The notes under the pieces were generated by a model, which saw only the letters and a list, made by a program, of their open reading frames with translations, was not told where the DNA came from and ran no database searches. From contig CAVPRR010000007.1 in assembly GCA_963707965.1 (NCBI GenBank), positions 62,001 through 126,000 of the forward strand: a stretch of DNA of 64,000 bases, written 5' to 3'. How positions within the stretch are numbered: the stretch's first letter is position 1; the number at the start of each line of letters is the position of its first letter. This DNA is from VRUE01 sp963707965 (GTDB lineage Bacteria > Actinomycetota > Thermoleophilia > Solirubrobacterales > 70-9). Made by a program: the position numbers and the translations under genes. Below, piece after piece: positions 34,394-43,495 of this stretch.

Positions 34394-35365
34394 TTATCCC
34401 TTCCTTGCCTTGATCGCCTCGGTCAGCTTGGGGACGATCTTGTGCAGGTCGCCCACCACGCCGAGGTCCGAGAACTCGAAGATCGGCGCGTTCTGGTCCT
34501 TGTTGATCGCGACGATGTTCTCCGAGCTCTGCATCCCGACCTTGTGCTGGATCGCGCCGGAGATACCGGCGGCCAGGTACAGCTTCGGCGCGACCGTCTT
34601 CCCGGTCTGGCCGATCTGGGTCGAGTAGGGGTACCAGCCGGCGTCGACCACGGCCCGGGTCGCCGCGACCGCGCCGCCCATTGCCTCGGCCAGCTCCTCG
34701 CAGAGCTTGAAGCCCTCTGCAGCACCGAGGCCACGGCCGCCACCGACCAGGATCTCGGCGTCCTCGATGTTGACCTCCTCGCCGCGCTGCTCGCCGCGCT
34801 GGACCATCTTCGCCTTGGTGGACCAGGGCGACAGCTCGACGTCGACGTCGACGACCTCCGCGGTGCCGCCGCTCTCCTTGATGTCGAATGCGTTGAGGCG
34901 GCTGATGATGATCCCCGGCTCACCGACATAGCCGACGTCGGCGACCTGGGAGTCCTGGAGGATCGGGCGCTTGGCGACCAGCTTGCCGTCCTGCGCCGTT
35001 ACCTCCGTCACCTCCATCGTTACGCCGGCATTCAGCCGTGCGGTCAGGCCGGCGCCGATCTCGAAGCCGAGCAGGCCTCCGCCGAACAGCGTGTAGCTGA
35101 ACCCCTCGTCCGAGATCACCTTGGCCATCGCGTCGATGATCGGCTGGGCGAGGCCCTCGGGCACGCCCTTGGCCCGGTAGACCTTCTCCGCACCGTAGTT
35201 GCCGAGGGCAGCGCAGGCGTCGTCGGCGATATCGCCAACCACCAGCGCGGCGGCCTCACCGCCAACCTCCCCGGCCAACTTGGCGGCCTCGGAGATCGCC
35301 CCGAGCGAGTTCTTGTTGAAGTTGCCCTCGTCGTCGTGGAGGGCGTAGACAAGTATGCCCGCCAT
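34394..35365 (-). CDS. etfA: Electron transfer flavoprotein subunit alpha
   Basis: 323 residues. The C-terminal FAD-binding domain shows VGGGRGLGAAEGF, TRAVVDAGWYPYSTQIGQTGKTV, LYLAAGISGAIQHKVGM and the terminal INKDQNAPIFEFSDLG. Forms a heterodimer with EtfB to carry electrons from acyl-CoA dehydrogenases. Directly abuts etfB. A 121-base gap precedes ETF-QO. Confidence 0.97.
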   Translation of the reverse strand: MAGILVYALHDDEGNFNKNSLGAISEAAKLAGEVGGEAAALVVGDIADDACAALGNYGAEKVYRAKGVPEGLAQPIIDAMAKVISDEGFSYTLFGGGLLGFEIGAGLTARLNAGVTMEVTEVTAQDGKLVAKRPILQDSQVADVGYVGEPGIIISRLNAFDIKESGGTAEVVDVDVELSPWSTKAKMVQRGEQRGEEVNIEDAEILVGGGRGLGAAEGFKLCEELAEAMGGAVAATRAVVDAGWYPYSTQIGQTGKTVAPKLYLAAGISGAIQHKVGMQSSENIVAINKDQNAPIFEFSDLGVVGDLHKIVPKLTEAIKARKG

Positions 35366-36157
35366 CTAGATCAGCTTCCTTTCCTCGAGCCAGGTGACGA
35401 TCTTCTCGACCGTCTCGTTGGTGTCCTCGTCCTCGATGATCTCCCCGGTCTCCTTCGGAGGCGGCGGGTTGAGCGCGAGAACAGTCGTCTTGGAGCCGGC
35501 CTCGCCCACCATCCCGGCGTCGATGCCGACATCGGCGGTCGCCTTGGCGTCCAGGGGCTTTTTCTTGGCGCCCATGATCGCCTTCAGGCTGGGGTAGCGG
35601 GGCTCGTTGATCGCGTCCCCGACGCTGATCACCGCGGGCAGCTCCACCTCGACCGTGTCGTAGCCGTACTCGGCCTGACGCTCGCAGCGCAGCTTGCCGT
35701 CGGTGACGTCCATCTTGACCACCTGCGTCAGCGAGGGCATCTGCAGGTGATCGGCGACCACGGCTCCGATCGTGTAGCACTCGCCGTCATCGGACTGCTG
35801 GCCGAGCAGCACCAGGTCCGGACTCTCGGACTCCAGCACCTTCGCCAGCGCATAACCGGTGGCGCAGACGTCGGAACCGGCCAGGGCATCCTCGGAGAGG
35901 TGCACCGACCGGTCGGCGCCAAGCGCGACCGCCTTGTGCAGAGCGCGAACGGCTGACTCGGGTCCCATCGTCACCGCAACGATCTCGTCGACCGGGATCG
36001 CGCCGCCCTCCTTGATCTGCATGGCGGCCTCGATGGCGTGGGTGTCAAACGGGTTGAGGTTCTTCTCACCGCTGCGGTCCAGACGCATCGTGTTGGAATC
36101 GATTCGCTTCTGGACGGCGGCGTCCGGTACCTCCTTGACCAGGACGCAGATCTTCAA
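35366..36157 (-). CDS. etfB: Electron transfer flavoprotein subunit beta
   Basis: 263 residues from a TTG at 36157. Two in-frame TTG codons lie close together; the one at 36157 is 7 bases after AGGAGG, the other only one base, and the chosen start gives the family opening KICVLVKEVPDA. AMP-binding and ETF-alpha contact regions are present (DTHAIEAAMQIKEG, SPDLVLLGQQSDDGECYTIG, KKKPLDAKATADVG). First gene of etfB-etfA-ETF-QO. A palindrome 22 bases upstream of the start is a likely operator. Confidence 0.95.
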   Translation of the reverse strand: MKICVLVKEVPDAAVQKRIDSNTMRLDRSGEKNLNPFDTHAIEAAMQIKEGGAIPVDEIVAVTMGPESAVRALHKAVALGADRSVHLSEDALAGSDVCATGYALAKVLESESPDLVLLGQQSDDGECYTIGAVVADHLQMPSLTQVVKMDVTDGKLRCERQAEYGYDTVEVELPAVISVGDAINEPRYPSLKAIMGAKKKPLDAKATADVGIDAGMVGEAGSKTTVLALNPPPPKETGEIIEDEDTNETVEKIVTWLEERKLI

Positions 36158-36178
36158 GTTCAAGCCTCCTTCGGCGCG

Positions 36179-36194
36179 TTGACTGACCAGTCAA
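36179..36194. promoter_or_regulatory. TetR-type operator palindrome upstream of etfB
   Basis: TTGACTG-AC-CAGTCAA, 7-bp perfect arms, immediately before the etfB ribosome site. The form resembles operators of TetR-family regulators of fatty-acid degradation. A nearby TCAGTC adds a half-site. No TetR gene is in the window. Confidence 0.6.
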
Positions 36195-36215
36195 TCAGTC
36201 TATCTATACATCCGG

Positions 36216-36289
36216 CGGTGTGACGTTAAGGCACGGCGGCGGATGTGGCCGAAGGCCAACAACCACCGGTGTGACGTGAGGCACGCTGG
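36216..36289. repeat. Direct repeat in the mutase small subunit/etfB intergenic region
   Basis: CGGTGTGACGT...GAGGCACG-type sequence occurs at 36216 and again at 36267 (period 51). Between them TGGCC-GAA-GGCCA (36246-36258) can form a small hairpin, a possible end for the mutase transcript. Confidence 0.5.
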
Positions 36290-36306
36290 GGCGGCGCCTC
36301 GCGCTA

Positions 36307-36729
36307 TCAGTCCCCCTCGTGGCGCTCCTTTGCGCCGGCACGGATGAACTCGACGATGTCGTCGGTCCCAGCCCCCGGCGTGAAGACCGCGGCAACGCCG
36401 AGCTTCTTCAGCTCGGGGATGTCCTCGGCGGGAATCGTCCCGCCAACCGTGACCAGGACGTCGTCGACGCCCTGCTCGCCCAGCAGCTCGATCACCCGCG
36501 GCACCAGGGTCATGTGGGCGCCGGAGAGAATTGAGAGCCCAACCGCGTCGGCGTCCTCCTGGATCACCGTCTCGGCGATCTGCTCCGGGGTCTGATGCAA
36601 CCCGGTGTAGATCACCTCCATGCCCGCGTCCCGAAGCGCCCTGGCGATGATCTTGGCGCCCCTGTCGTGCCCATCCAGCCCGGGCTTGGCCACGACAACG
36701 CGGATCTTGCGGGCGGTTGCCGTGCTCAT
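36307..36729 (-). CDS. Methylmalonyl-CoA mutase cobalamin-binding subunit
   Basis: 140 residues, a stand-alone B12 domain. The base-off motif DxHxxG is D19-G-H21-D-R-G24 in PGLDGHDRGAK, followed by LSILSGAH and GGTIP, all cobalamin contacts. Together with the large subunit at 37368-38993 it forms a split methylmalonyl-CoA mutase (succinyl-CoA to and from methylmalonyl-CoA) like the archaeal type. It is separated from the large subunit by one secreted-protein gene on the same strand. Confidence 0.94.
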   Translation of the reverse strand: MSTATARKIRVVVAKPGLDGHDRGAKIIARALRDAGMEVIYTGLHQTPEQIAETVIQEDADAVGLSILSGAHMTLVPRVIELLGEQGVDDVLVTVGGTIPAEDIPELKKLGVAAVFTPGAGTDDIVEFIRAGAKERHEGD

Positions 36730-36764
36730 CGCTGCGGCAGGTTAATGGAGCGGCGCAGCTTTCC

Positions 36765-37316
36765 CTATTCCCACGGCGAGCGGGGCTTCAAGAAGATCAA
36801 CTTCACGATGCGATCCAGCGCCGAGCGCGACGCGCGGAACTCCTTCAGCGGCGCGCCGGTCACGCTCGCAGCAAAACCGTAGGAGCCAGTCGATTCGTCG
36901 TTGAACACGTCGACCTTCAGGATGCCCTTGATCCACTGGCGGCGATTGGTGCGATAGGCGCGGAAGACGCTCACCTGCCGCGTGCCGCCGGCGAAGGAAA
37001 AGGCCCTCCCCGTGCGCAGGAAGGAAAGCTGGGCAAGGGGGTGCACGTCGAGGCCGCCGCTGCTTGCCAGGTAGTCCCGAACTTCGCAGTTGTTGAGCGG
37101 AAACGCCGAGCTCGACCATCCATAGCCGGCGTGAAAGACCCCGGTCGGCGAGGTTATGTCGATCCCGTTCGCGGACTCAGCGGACACCCAACCCGGCGGC
37201 CCGTACCAGACCCACCAGGGCGACTCATGTCGCTTCAGCTGGGCGCCCGACGCCGGACCGGCGACGACAAGAGCCAGAGCCGCGAGGAGCGACAGAGCTA
37301 CGGGGAACCGCTTCAC
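36765..37316 (-). CDS. Secreted protein of unknown function
   Basis: 183 residues. A clear signal peptide (KRFPVALSLLAALALVVAGPASGA, cleavage near A-S-G-A) then a Trp/Tyr/Phe-rich domain with one Cys (NNCEVRDYLAS). No family recognised. It lies between the two mutase subunit genes with gaps of 35 and 51 bases, so it may be co-transcribed, though a metabolic role is not suggested by its export signal. Confidence 0.7.
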   Translation of the reverse strand: MKRFPVALSLLAALALVVAGPASGAQLKRHESPWWVWYGPPGWVSAESANGIDITSPTGVFHAGYGWSSSAFPLNNCEVRDYLASSGGLDVHPLAQLSFLRTGRAFSFAGGTRQVSVFRAYRTNRRQWIKGILKVDVFNDESTGSYGFAASVTGAPLKEFRASRSALDRIVKLIFLKPRSPWE

Positions 37317-37367
37317 CTGCCCTTGATCGGCAGGATCGGCGCCCCGCTGTAGCCCCGGCTCTCGCCG

Positions 37368-38993
37368 TCAGAAGACCGGGGACTCGGTGTAGGTGCCGAA
37401 GACCTCCTGCATCGCGGCGATCATCTCCCCCTCCGTTGCCCGAGCACGGGCGGCCGCGACGATCGGCGGCATCAGGTTCTCGTCGGTGGCGGCGGCTCGC
37501 TTCAGCTCGGCGAGAGCAACCTCTACCGCGGCTGTATCCCGGCTGGCGCGGGTCGCCTGCAGGCGGTCGACCTGCTTGCGTTCAAGGGCAGGATCGATGC
37601 GGAGAATCGGGGTCTCGGCTTCATCGTCCTGGGTGAAATCGTTGACGCCGACGACGATCTGCCGGCGCTCGTCGACCCGGCGCTGGTAGGCGAAGGAGGC
37701 GTCGGCGATCTCGCGCTGGGGGAAGTCACGGCGGATCGCCTCGACCATCCCCCCCAGCTCGTCGATCCGTGCGAAGTACTCGTACGCGGCTCGCTCCATC
37801 TCGTCGGTCAGCCGCTCGACGAACCAGGAGCCCCCGAGCGGATCGGGCGTGCTGGCGGCACCGGACTCGAAGGCGATGATCTGCTGGGTGCGGAGCGCTA
37901 CGCGGACCGCCTCCTCGGTGGGCAGCGCCAGCGCCTCGTCGAAGGAGTTCGTGTGCAGGGACTGGGTTCCGCCGAGCACCGCCGCCAGCGCCTCCAGCGA
38001 TGTCCGCACCACGTTGTTGAGCGGCTGCTGGGCGGTCAGCGAGACACCCGCGGTCTGCGCGTGGAAGCGCAGCCGCATCGACTCCTCGCGCTTGGCGCCG
38101 TAGGTGTCGCGCATCTCGCGCGCCCAGATCCGGCGCGCCGCGCGGTACTTGGCGATCTCCTCGAAGAAGTCGATGTGGGCGTTGAAGAAGAACGAGAGCC
38201 TCGGGGCGAAGTCATCGATGGCGAGACCGCGCTCCAGCGCCCGCTCCACATACGTGAAGCCGTCCTTCAGCGTGAAGGCCAGCTCCTGCTGGGCGGTCGA
38301 ACCAGCCTCGCGGATGTGGTAGCCGGAGATCGAGACCGGGTGCCAGCGGGGCATGTGGTCGCTGCACCACTCGATCATGTCGGTGACCAGCCTCATTGCC
38401 GGTTCGATCGGGAAGCACCACTCCTTCTGGGCGATGTACTCCTTGAGGATGTCGGTTTGGATCGTGCCGCCGAGCTCCTCCGCCGGAACACCCTGCCGCT
38501 CCCCGACCAGCACGTAGAAGGCGAGCAGGATGGCGGCCGGTGCGTTGACGGTCATCGAGGTCGTGACCCCACCCAGCGGGATCCCCTCGAACAGCTGCTC
38601 CATGTCGTCGAGGCTGTCGACGGCAACCCCCTCGCGACCGACCTCGCCGAGGCTGCGGGCGTGGTCGGAGTCGTAGCCCATCAGGGTCGGCATGTCGAAG
38701 GCCACCGACAGTCCCGTCTGCCCATGGCCGAGCAGGTAGTGGAAGCGCTCGTTGGTCTCCTCAACCGTGCCGAAGCCGGCGAACTGGCGCATCGTCCAAA
38801 GCCGCCCCCGGTACATCGACTCGTACGGCCCGCGGGTGAACGGGTAGGCGCCGGGGCGGCCGATGTCGGTCGCGGGGTCTGCGGGGGCGTCCTCGGCCGT
38901 GTAGAGCGGCTCGATCGGCTGACCGGAGATGGTCGAGAACGTGGCGTCCCGTTCGGCGCGCTCGGCGCGCGCTGCGCTCGGCTCGACGGCCAT
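37368..38993 (-). CDS. Methylmalonyl-CoA mutase large (catalytic) subunit
   Basis: 541 residues. Substrate-barrel motifs include RPGAYPFTRGPYESMYRGRLWTMRQF-type sequence near residue 46, LSVAFDMPTLMGYDSDH, SISGYHIREAG and GGTQSLHTNSFDEALALPT. It ends without a cobalamin domain, which is encoded separately at 36307-36729. This matches the short catalytic subunit of two-protein mutases (also seen in isobutyryl- or hydroxyisobutyryl-CoA mutases), so the exact acyl-CoA is open. Its chaperone MeaB is at 51844-52806. Confidence 0.93.
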   Translation of the reverse strand: MAVEPSAARAERAERDATFSTISGQPIEPLYTAEDAPADPATDIGRPGAYPFTRGPYESMYRGRLWTMRQFAGFGTVEETNERFHYLLGHGQTGLSVAFDMPTLMGYDSDHARSLGEVGREGVAVDSLDDMEQLFEGIPLGGVTTSMTVNAPAAILLAFYVLVGERQGVPAEELGGTIQTDILKEYIAQKEWCFPIEPAMRLVTDMIEWCSDHMPRWHPVSISGYHIREAGSTAQQELAFTLKDGFTYVERALERGLAIDDFAPRLSFFFNAHIDFFEEIAKYRAARRIWAREMRDTYGAKREESMRLRFHAQTAGVSLTAQQPLNNVVRTSLEALAAVLGGTQSLHTNSFDEALALPTEEAVRVALRTQQIIAFESGAASTPDPLGGSWFVERLTDEMERAAYEYFARIDELGGMVEAIRRDFPQREIADASFAYQRRVDERRQIVVGVNDFTQDDEAETPILRIDPALERKQVDRLQATRASRDTAAVEVALAELKRAAATDENLMPPIVAAARARATEGEMIAAMQEVFGTYTESPVF

Positions 38994-39258
38994 GCGTGAA
39001 GTCTACGACCGGCGGCGGGCTGGACCGTCTCCGTCGAGCCCACCGAGCACCGGCGGAGGAATCCGGCAATCCTCCGCAGCCGATACCTCCCGAGAGCTTC
39101 TGCGGCCTTCTTCCGATGAGTGCTGCGGATTTCTACTGACAGGTAATAGGGTGGGCGCGTGGAGACGCAACGTCCCGTCCCGCAGAAACTTGGCGCTTGT
39201 CAGCCGGGTCAAGGGCGCGAGAACGACACCGGCTCAAATCTATTCAGGAGGTTTCACA

Positions 39259-39894
39259 GTGAAGAAAGCACTTGAAGTCGGGGGCGTGGTCGCGTCGGTC
39301 GTTCTGATCGCGTTCGGCGTTGCCGCAATTGTGATGGGCATCAACGGCAAGGACACGGTCTCGACCGAACTCGACCGGCAGAACATCGTCGGCTCGCCCG
39401 ACATGACCCCGTCGGCGATCGCCGAAGAGGCGAAGCAGGCCGGCCTGTCATCCGACATAGACCTGCCGAGTTGCAACGTCGCCGAAAAGACGGTCGACGA
39501 CGGCGAAACGGCGCGCTGCTTCGCCTCCTACATGCAGATCCACGCCCTTGAGGCGACCGGCGGCTACACCTACTCGGAAATGGGCCGCTTCGAAGCGAAG
39601 CCCAACACGCCGAAGAGCGAACTGGCCGACGGCGGCGGCACCGAAAACGAAGAATTCGCCGCGGTCGATCCCGAAAGCGGCGAACCGGCTGAAAACGGGG
39701 CCCGCAACATCTGGGTCACGGAGACGGCGCTCGCCACCGCCCTCAACGCCAGCTACATGGCAGACCGGCTCTCGATCTTCGGGGTCGTGATCGGCATCGC
39801 CCTGCTGCTGACGGGCATCGGCTTCGCCGTCCTGGTCGCCACCGGTGCCGTGCGCGACCCCCACTCGATGCTGAAGATCGGCCGCCGCGAGTAA
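39259..39894 (+). CDS. Two-helix membrane protein of unknown function (family often mislabelled LigA)
   Basis: 211 residues from a GTG at 39259 with AGGAGG seven bases upstream; the frame is open further back but without coding character. One N-terminal helix (ALEVGGVVASVVLIAFGVAAIVMG) and one C-terminal helix (LSIFGVVIGIALLLTGIGFAVLVATG) enclose a 140-residue extracytoplasmic acidic domain with two Cys (LPSCNVAEK, TARCFAS). Similar proteins are often named aromatic ring-opening dioxygenase LigA, which the sequence does not support. Codon use is more AA-rich (GAA, AAG) than the neighbours. Lone plus-strand gene; 265 bases lie upstream. Confidence 0.8.
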   Translation: MKKALEVGGVVASVVLIAFGVAAIVMGINGKDTVSTELDRQNIVGSPDMTPSAIAEEAKQAGLSSDIDLPSCNVAEKTVDDGETARCFASYMQIHALEATGGYTYSEMGRFEAKPNTPKSELADGGGTENEEFAAVDPESGEPAENGARNIWVTETALATALNASYMADRLSIFGVVIGIALLLTGIGFAVLVATGAVRDPHSMLKIGRRE

Positions 39895-39900
39895 GCGACG

Positions 39901-40725
39901 TCAGTGACGAGCCAACCGAGGCGGAAAGCGGCGCGGCGCACCACTGCGCCGCGCCGCGATCCGTGAAGCGCCGAAGCCGGCGATCGTGGCCAGCAGGGTG
40001 ACGGCGATCGCGACCAGGCGGCGACCGAGGCGCTCGAAATGCATCGTCTGCCAGCCCTCCTGCTTGGCGATCTCGGCCAGGGCGGGATCGGGGTTGACCA
40101 CGACCGGGTGGCCAACCGCGCGCAGCATCGGCAGGTCGGAAAGCGAGTCCGAGTAGGCGTAGGAGGCGTCAAGGTCGATCCCGTGATCGGTGGCGAACGA
40201 CTCCATCGCTTCGACCTTGCCCGGGCCGTAGACGAACGGCCCGTCGAAGCGGCCGGTGAAGGCTCCGTCGGCGCCGGTCTCGTAGCGCGTGCCGATCCCG
40301 CCCTCCATCCCCAGTACCCGGGCGAGAGGCTCGACGACGCCGTCGCCGGCGGCGCTGACGATGAAGGTGGCGCGGCCGGCGTCCTGGTGGGCGTAGACCT
40401 CGTCGAGCATCTGCGGGTAGATGCGCGGCAGGATCGCCGCCATCACCTCGGGGTTCATCCGTTCCAGGGTGCGGGCCGGCACCCCGGCGATCAGCTCGCG
40501 GGCGACCCGCAGCACCTCGGCGGTGCGCTCGTCGGTCGTGCCACGCAGCCGGTAACGGAGGTGCTCGACGGCCCAGCTCGCCAACTGCCGGCGGTTGACT
40601 ATCCCGTGGCGGGTCGCCACCCGCGCGAACTGCATTCCGCTCGACCCTGCCATGAGGGTCTTGTCCAGATCGAAAAACGCGGCAGCCCGCTTGTCCTTCG
40701 CGGGCTCATTGCCCTCAGGAACCAT
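39901..40725 (-). CDS. HAD-IB family phosphatase (SerB-like) with C-terminal membrane helix
   Basis: 274 residues. HAD motif I is FFDLDKTL with Asp19 and Asp21; motif II Thr/Ser in FIVSAAGDG; motifs III/IV around YGPGKVEAM and YSDSLSDLPML. The pattern matches HAD-IB proteins annotated as phosphoserine phosphatase-like or 1-acyl-glycerol-phosphate-associated. A C-terminal hydrophobic helix (LVAIAVTLLATIAGFGASRIA) suggests membrane attachment. It overlaps the thiolase gene by 11 bases. Substrate unknown. Confidence 0.88.
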   Translation of the reverse strand: MVPEGNEPAKDKRAAAFFDLDKTLMAGSSGMQFARVATRHGIVNRRQLASWAVEHLRYRLRGTTDERTAEVLRVARELIAGVPARTLERMNPEVMAAILPRIYPQMLDEVYAHQDAGRATFIVSAAGDGVVEPLARVLGMEGGIGTRYETGADGAFTGRFDGPFVYGPGKVEAMESFATDHGIDLDASYAYSDSLSDLPMLRAVGHPVVVNPDPALAEIAKQEGWQTMHFERLGRRLVAIAVTLLATIAGFGASRIAARRSGAPRRFPPRLARH

Positions 40726-41899
40726 TTACCTCCAGGACAATGGCGTCGCCCTGTCCGCCGCCGGAGCAGATGGCCGCGACGCCCAAGCCTCCTCCGCGGC
40801 GGCGCAGCTCGTGGACGAGGACGCCGACGATGCGGGCGCCGGAGGCGCCGATCGGGTGGCCCAGGGCAATTGCCCCGCCGTTGACGTTGACCTTCTCCTC
40901 GTCGATGCCGAGCATCCGCATCGAGTTGAGCGCAACCGATGCGAAGGCCTCGTTGATCTCCCAGAGGTCGACGTCCTCGGGGCTCTTGCCAATCTTCTCG
41001 AGCGCCTGCTTGGCGGCGCCCGCGGGGGTCCGCGCCAGGTAGGCAAAGTCGTCGGCAACCATGCCGTAGGAGAGGACGCGGGCGAGCGGCGTGCGACCCT
41101 CGCGCTCCGCCCACTCATCCGAGGCGACGACCACGGCGCCGGCGCCGTCGTTGACCCCGGGCGAGTTGCCGGCGGTGTGCGTGGCGTCCTCTCCACCAAT
41201 CGCCCTCAGCTTCGCGAGGGTCTCGAGGTCGGTGTCCGGGCGAATCGCCTCGTCCACCTCGACAGTGCTCTCGCCCTTGCGCGACTTGACCGTGACGCCG
41301 ACGATCTCCTCCGCCAGGCGGCCCGCGTCGGTCGCCTCGGCGGCAAGCCGGTGCGAGCGCTCGGCGAAGCGGTCCATGTCGGCGCGGGTGATCTCCAGCT
41401 CGTTGGAGACCTCGCTCGCCTCGTTGATCATCTGCTGTTCGGTGAAGGGGTTGGTGAGCCCGTCGTGGGTCATCGCGTCGATCGCGGTTACGTCGCCCAT
41501 CCGGAAGCCGAAGCGAGCGCCGGGGAGCAGGTAGGGCGCCTGGCTCATCGACTCCATGCCACCCGTCACGGCCACCTCGGTGTCGCCGGCCCGGATCGCC
41601 ATGTCGGCGATTCCGAGCGAGCGCATGCCGGACGCGCAGACCTTGTTCACCGTCTCCGACGGGACCTCCTTCGGGATGCCGCCCTTGATCTGGGCCTGCC
41701 GTGAGGGGATCTGCCCCTGGCCGGCCTGCAGGACCTGGCCGAAGACGACCTGCTGGACCTGCTCCGGATCGACGCTGGAGCGATCCAGGGCGGCCTCGAT
41801 CACGTGGCCCCCGAGCTCGGTGGCGTCAAGCGATGACAGGCCCCCGCCCATCTTGCCGAAGGGGGTGCGCGCGGTTCCAAGGATGACTGTGCTGGGCAT
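40715..41899 (-). CDS. Acetyl-CoA acetyltransferase (thiolase)
   Basis: 394 residues. Cys88 in NKVCASGMRS is the acyl acceptor; GHPIGASGAR holds the catalytic His and CSGGGQGDA the second Cys. It joins or cleaves acetyl-CoA units (acetoacetyl-CoA or beta-oxidation). Followed by the HAD gene with an 11-base overlap. Divergent from the leucyl aminopeptidase gene. Confidence 0.95.
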   Translation of the reverse strand: MPSTVILGTARTPFGKMGGGLSSLDATELGGHVIEAALDRSSVDPEQVQQVVFGQVLQAGQGQIPSRQAQIKGGIPKEVPSETVNKVCASGMRSLGIADMAIRAGDTEVAVTGGMESMSQAPYLLPGARFGFRMGDVTAIDAMTHDGLTNPFTEQQMINEASEVSNELEITRADMDRFAERSHRLAAEATDAGRLAEEIVGVTVKSRKGESTVEVDEAIRPDTDLETLAKLRAIGGEDATHTAGNSPGVNDGAGAVVVASDEWAEREGRTPLARVLSYGMVADDFAYLARTPAGAAKQALEKIGKSPEDVDLWEINEAFASVALNSMRMLGIDEEKVNVNGGAIALGHPIGASGARIVGVLVHELRRRGGGLGVAAICSGGGQGDAIVLEVNGS

Positions 41900-42043
41900 C
41901 TACTGCCTTTCTTCTGCGAAGTGGCGGTCGAAACTGGTTTAAGGGCGCCTCGCCCGCACCGGACGATAGCGGGAGGGTCCGGCTGGCGACCTCATAAACT
42001 CGCGGCCCATGAACCGAAAGCGAGTGAAGAGCAGGGGTGCGCA

Positions 42044-43480
42044 ATGAAGGTCGAGGTCCGCCAGGCAGGGGTTTCCGAGGTCGAGGCCGACCTGCTCGTC
42101 GTCGGGCTCTACGACGGTGAGGAGCTGCCGCCGGAGCTGGCCAGTGCACCGGGCGCCGCGGACGCGAAGGGTGCGTTCAAGAAGCTGGCCCTGCTTCACC
42201 CCGAGCGACCAAGGCGCGTGCTCGCCGTCGGCCTTGGCCGCCGCAACGAGATGGATGCCGAGCGGGCCCGGGTCGCCGCGGCGCTGGGGGCTCGCAAGGC
42301 CGTCGAGCTGGATGCGACCTCGCTCGCCTGGCTCCTCCCCGAGTCGGACGAGGACGGACCGATCGCCGCGGCGCTCATCACCGGCACGATCCTCGCCTCC
42401 TACCGCTTCGACCGCTTCCGCAGCACCGACCCCGATGACCCTCCTCCACCGGCGGTGGAGTCGCTGACCCTGCTGGCGCCCGCGGCGGTCGCCGAGGCGG
42501 CGCAGGCAGCTCGCGTCTGCGCCGAAGCGCAGAACCGCGCCCGCGACCTGCAGAGCCTGCCCTCGAACATTGCCACCCCCTCCCATCTGGCGGGCCGCGC
42601 CGCCGAGATCGCCGCCGGCAGCGACGCGGTCAGCGTCGAGGTGCTGGGCCGCGAGGAAATCGCGACGAAGGGGATGGGTGGCCTGGTGGCCGTCAGCCAG
42701 GGGACTTCGGAGGAGCCGAGGCTGATCGTGCTCCGCTACGAGGGCGGCGGCTCGGGTCCCACCCTGGGCCTGGTCGGCAAGGGCGTCACCTTCGACACCG
42801 GCGGCATCTCGATCAAGCCCTCGGCGGGGATGGAGGAGATGAAGATGGACATGTCGGGCGCCGCGGCGGTGCTCGAGGCGGTGGCGGCGATCGCCGAGCT
42901 CGGCCTGTCGGTCAACCTGGTCGCGGTCGTGCCGGCGACCGAGAACATGCCCTCGGGGACGGCGATCAAGCCGGGCGACATCATCACCCAGTACAACGGC
43001 AAGACGGTCGAGGTCAACAACACCGACGCCGAGGGCCGCCTGATCCTCGCCGACGCCCTCGCCTACGCCGTCGAGCTCGGAGCGGAGCGGATCGTCGATC
43101 TCGCGACGCTGACCGGCGCCGTGCTGGTCGCGCTGGGGTCGACCTACGCGGCGGTCATCTCGAACGACGACACGCTCGCCGCCGAGGTGGAGGAGGCGGG
43201 GAAGGCAACCGGCGAGCTGGTCTGGCGCCTTCCCCTCCACCCCGAGTACAAGGAGCTGACCAAGGGGACGGTTGCCGATCTCACCAACGCCTCCGCGAAG
43301 CGCAAGGCCGGCACGATCTATGCCGGCTCCTTCCTCGAGGAGTTCGTCGGCGACACCCCCTGGGCGCACGTCGACATCGCCGGCACCGCCTGGGACGTCG
43401 GCCGTGAGTACACCGGCAAGGACGCCAGCGGCTATGGCGTCCGGCTCCTGGTCGAGCTGGCCCGCGGGCCGTCCCACTAG
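42044..43480 (+). CDS. pepA: Leucyl aminopeptidase (M17)
   Basis: 478 residues from the ATG at 42044 (GCAGGGG upstream). Two-zinc active site: KGVTFDTGGISIKPSAGME, MKMDMSGAAAV, and the bicarbonate/arginine motif NNTDAEGRLILADAL. N-terminal domain residues 1-150 are the usual regulatory half. It removes N-terminal residues from peptides, probably in protein turnover. Stands alone between the thiolase and thioesterase operons. Confidence 0.95.
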   Translation: MKVEVRQAGVSEVEADLLVVGLYDGEELPPELASAPGAADAKGAFKKLALLHPERPRRVLAVGLGRRNEMDAERARVAAALGARKAVELDATSLAWLLPESDEDGPIAAALITGTILASYRFDRFRSTDPDDPPPPAVESLTLLAPAAVAEAAQAARVCAEAQNRARDLQSLPSNIATPSHLAGRAAEIAAGSDAVSVEVLGREEIATKGMGGLVAVSQGTSEEPRLIVLRYEGGGSGPTLGLVGKGVTFDTGGISIKPSAGMEEMKMDMSGAAAVLEAVAAIAELGLSVNLVAVVPATENMPSGTAIKPGDIITQYNGKTVEVNNTDAEGRLILADALAYAVELGAERIVDLATLTGAVLVALGSTYAAVISNDDTLAAEVEEAGKATGELVWRLPLHPEYKELTKGTVADLTNASAKRKAGTIYAGSFLEEFVGDTPWAHVDIAGTAWDVGREYTGKDASGYGVRLLVELARGPSH

Positions 43481-43495
43481 CCCCGACCGCGGCGC

